Source: an archaeon (GTDB lineage Archaea; Nanobdellota; Nanobdellia; Woesearchaeales; GW2011-AR9). From it: a DNA stretch of 13,932 bases. The stretch spans positions 1 through 13,932 of the forward strand of contig JAGVMW010000184.1 of the NCBI GenBank assembly GCA_020053615.1, read 5' to 3'. Every line of letters starts with the position of its first letter. Within the stretch, counting starts at the first letter, position 1. This document shows positions 12,969-13,932 of the stretch, one piece after another. A model generated the notes under the pieces. The model ran no database searches. It saw only the letters and a list, made by a program, of their open reading frames with translations, and was not told where the DNA came from. Position numbers and translations under genes: made by a program.

Positions 12969-13448
12969 ATGACTATAACACAACTATTTTCAGCGGATGC
13001 TTTCCCAAAAGATGCAAGAGTTTTGATAGAAACAATATTTAGTTTAGAATGTAAAGTTTTAGAAGAAGTTCAATTTAATGGAATGTATCACGATGCTCAT
13101 TACCATATGCCCGTGATAAAGATTATAGCACAAACTAGAGGTGTGTATAGCGATAGCATGAATGTTTCTTCGTTGGGTATATTTATGGAAGACTACATAC
13201 GAGCAAGAGGACCCATACCTACAAAATGGCCCAAAGAATTTGGCGAGGGTTACGAATTACGATATGCCCCAGTCTACGATTTTGTGGCAGCTTATGGAGA
13301 AAGGAAAGTTCAACCCCAATGGGAGATAATCCTCTCGTGTAGAAAAAAAGGAATCAATTTTTCTTTAGAAAGAGCGGTTGTAAATGCAGGACTTTCTATG
13401 GATGCGATAAGACTTCAAGAAAAGGTTGTAGAATTGAAGAGAGAGTAA
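12969..13448 (+). CDS. Hypothetical protein, 159 aa
   Basis: I do not recognise this protein. The residues suggest a compact soluble alpha/beta fold: an N-terminal helix (FPKDARVLIETIFSLECKVL), then a histidine-rich segment NGMYHDAHYHMPV (38-50) that could bind metal, a region with GPIPTKWPKEFGEGYELRYAP, and a helical C-terminus (SLERAVVNAGLSMDAIRLQE, then KVVELKRE). No signal peptide or membrane segment is seen. A TATA-like box with nested inverted repeats lies about 35 nt upstream. The next ORF on the same strand begins 34 nt downstream. It is divergent from the AbiE operon, so both may be transferred accessory genes, but nothing proves a link. Confidence 0.65.
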   Translation: MTITQLFSADAFPKDARVLIETIFSLECKVLEEVQFNGMYHDAHYHMPVIKIIAQTRGVYSDSMNVSSLGIFMEDYIRARGPIPTKWPKEFGEGYELRYAPVYDFVAAYGERKVQPQWEIILSCRKKGINFSLERAVVNAGLSMDAIRLQEKVVELKRE

Positions 13449-13482
13449 TTTTACTGTTTGTAAAAAGCGAGATTAAATAAAA

Positions 13483-13665
13483 ATGAGTAATCTCTCCAGC
13501 GGATTTGAAAGATTTGTATTAGAATTAAGCTTAGCTTTTGTCGGTGCTTTTGTCGGCATTACCATTCGTACTGAAATGTACAATCATCAAAAGATAGACG
13601 AATGTAAGCAGTCATTAACTTTTGTTGACGTAATTGTTTACCTTTATGAAGCAGTGCCGTCATAA
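13483..13665 (+). CDS. Short ORF, possibly the truncated start of a membrane protein
   Basis: 60 aa. Residues about 11-28 (FVLELSLAFVGAFVGITI) form one hydrophobic segment that could be a membrane helix. The rest (MYNHQKIDECKQSLTFVDV, then IVYLYEAVPS) has no recognised motif. The stop is 3 nt before a paired RNA strand at 13669, and the last codons (13647-13661) themselves pair with 13889-13903. The ORF therefore runs into the structured RNA, and it may be the remnant of a longer gene interrupted by the element that carries the RNA, or not a real gene. The ribosome binding site is weak. Kept at low confidence. Confidence 0.35.
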   Translation: MSNLSSGFERFVLELSLAFVGAFVGITIRTEMYNHQKIDECKQSLTFVDVIVYLYEAVPS

Positions 13666-13927
13666 GGTCGAGCTTTATCTAGAGTAACAGCTAACTGACA
13701 GGAGGGTTGCCTCACAAACTTTTACTAAGTTTGATTAAAGGTGGTGCGACATAAAGTCCCACAACGCGACTCTCTGTAATAGAAGCAAGGTCGCGCCAGA
13801 GGGCTTCATACCCTCTATTGCATACCAGATGGACGTAACCATCTGCCGGATGATGTCAGTTATCGATTAGCTATGCGAGAAGCTCGAAGATGGCACTGCT
13901 TCAACAGTGCGAGAGTAGCATCTTCAA
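13647..13927 (+). ncRNA. Large structured non-coding RNA, possible HEARO/omega RNA of an IscB (OMEGA) system
   Basis: About 270 nt lack any credible ORF but hold nested complementary segments. Closing stems: 13669-13675 CGAGCTT with 13880-13886 AAGCTCG; 13689-13692 AGCT with 13869-13872; 13693-13700 AACTGACA with 13854-13861 TGTCAGTT. Inside are hairpins 13702-13705/13710-13713 (GAGG/CCTC), 13715-13721/13727-13733 (CAAACTT/AAGTTTG), 13741-13744 plus 13748-13750 with 13756-13762, 13765-13770/13790-13795 (CGCGAC/GTCGCG), 13798-13803/13811-13816 (AGAGGG/CCCTCT) and 13827-13832/13839-13844 (AGATGG/CCATCT). A 3' hairpin is 13893-13898/13905-13910, inside 13887-13892/13919-13924. An outer 15-nt pairing, 13647-13661 with 13889-13903, competes with it. 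That this is a structured RNA is seen directly. The HEARO/omega class is from memory of the family (long multi-stem RNA just before an IscB ORF) and is untested. The true ends are unknown, and the plus strand is assumed. Confidence 0.6.
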
Positions 13928-13932
13928 AATTC

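Noticed and set aside
13647..13932. RNase P RNA, group I or group II intron, SRP RNA or rRNA as identity of the right-end RNA
   Set aside because: I could not find the RNase P core GAGGAAAGTCC, a group II domain V, group I P/Q/R/S elements, the SRP helix 8 core or rRNA signatures. ATAAAGTCCCAC only faintly resembles the RNase P motif. A covariance search should still be run.
1..13932. CRISPR arrays, tRNA genes, terminal inverted repeats of insertion sequences
   Set aside because: No regularly spaced direct repeats, no cloverleaf with GGTTCRANYCC-type T arm and no transposase ORF were seen by eye.

Overview
The window looks like part of an archaeal chromosome, most likely a DPANN-type lineage such as Woesearchaeota or Pacearchaeota (inference). 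Supporting signs are an archaeal replication factor C large subunit (5437-6636), an AbrB-PhoU fusion regulator (9334-10239), two tandemly duplicated Lrp/AsnC regulators, and AT-rich TATA-like boxes placed about 23-35 nt before many start codons, which implies leaderless or very short-leader transcripts. Where genes overlap or adjoin, clear GGAGG-type ribosome binding sites appear instead.

Layout, left to right. Positions 1-284 (minus) hold the N-terminal part of a DinD/BRO-N-like protein cut by the window edge. 348-1778 (minus) is a CBS-containing IMP dehydrogenase/GMP reductase family enzyme, divergent from a tandem MazG-like NTP pyrophosphohydrolase (1893-2438). Convergent to that is a Fic-domain AMPylator with a built-in inhibitory motif (2450-3289), followed upstream by a four-helix membrane protein (3314-3787) and a double-Lrp regulator (3824-4792), all on minus. 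An unknown 149-aa protein (4915-5364) and rfcL (5437-6636) are on plus.

Next is a small cassette: a nucleotidyltransferase-fold protein (6711-7367) overlapping a RelE/HigB-like ORF that an in-frame TAG breaks (7360-7578, continuing in frame to 7737). The cassette is followed by a 30-nt sequence resembling the 3' end of rfcL. Then come a two-gene minus operon of an uncharacterised conserved 390-aa family and a 76-aa partner (7781-9180), divergent from the AbrB-PhoU regulator. Next is a minus operon AbiEi-AbiEii plus a second double-Lrp regulator (12801 to 10200), which is a type IV toxin-antitoxin module with an attached regulator.

The right end (12969-13665) has two unknown plus-strand ORFs and then about 270 nt (about 13647-13927) with no coding potential. 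This stretch folds into a closed multi-branch RNA with many perfect stems. It is the most striking object here. My best class guess is a HEARO/omega-type guide RNA of the IscB (OMEGA) family, whose IscB ORF would be expected just past the window edge. The class rests on recollection of the family's look and has not been searched.

Much of the window is stress, toxin or defence related (DinD-like, MazG-like, Fic, NTase/RelE-like, AbiE, candidate omega RNA), interleaved with housekeeping replication and nucleotide genes.
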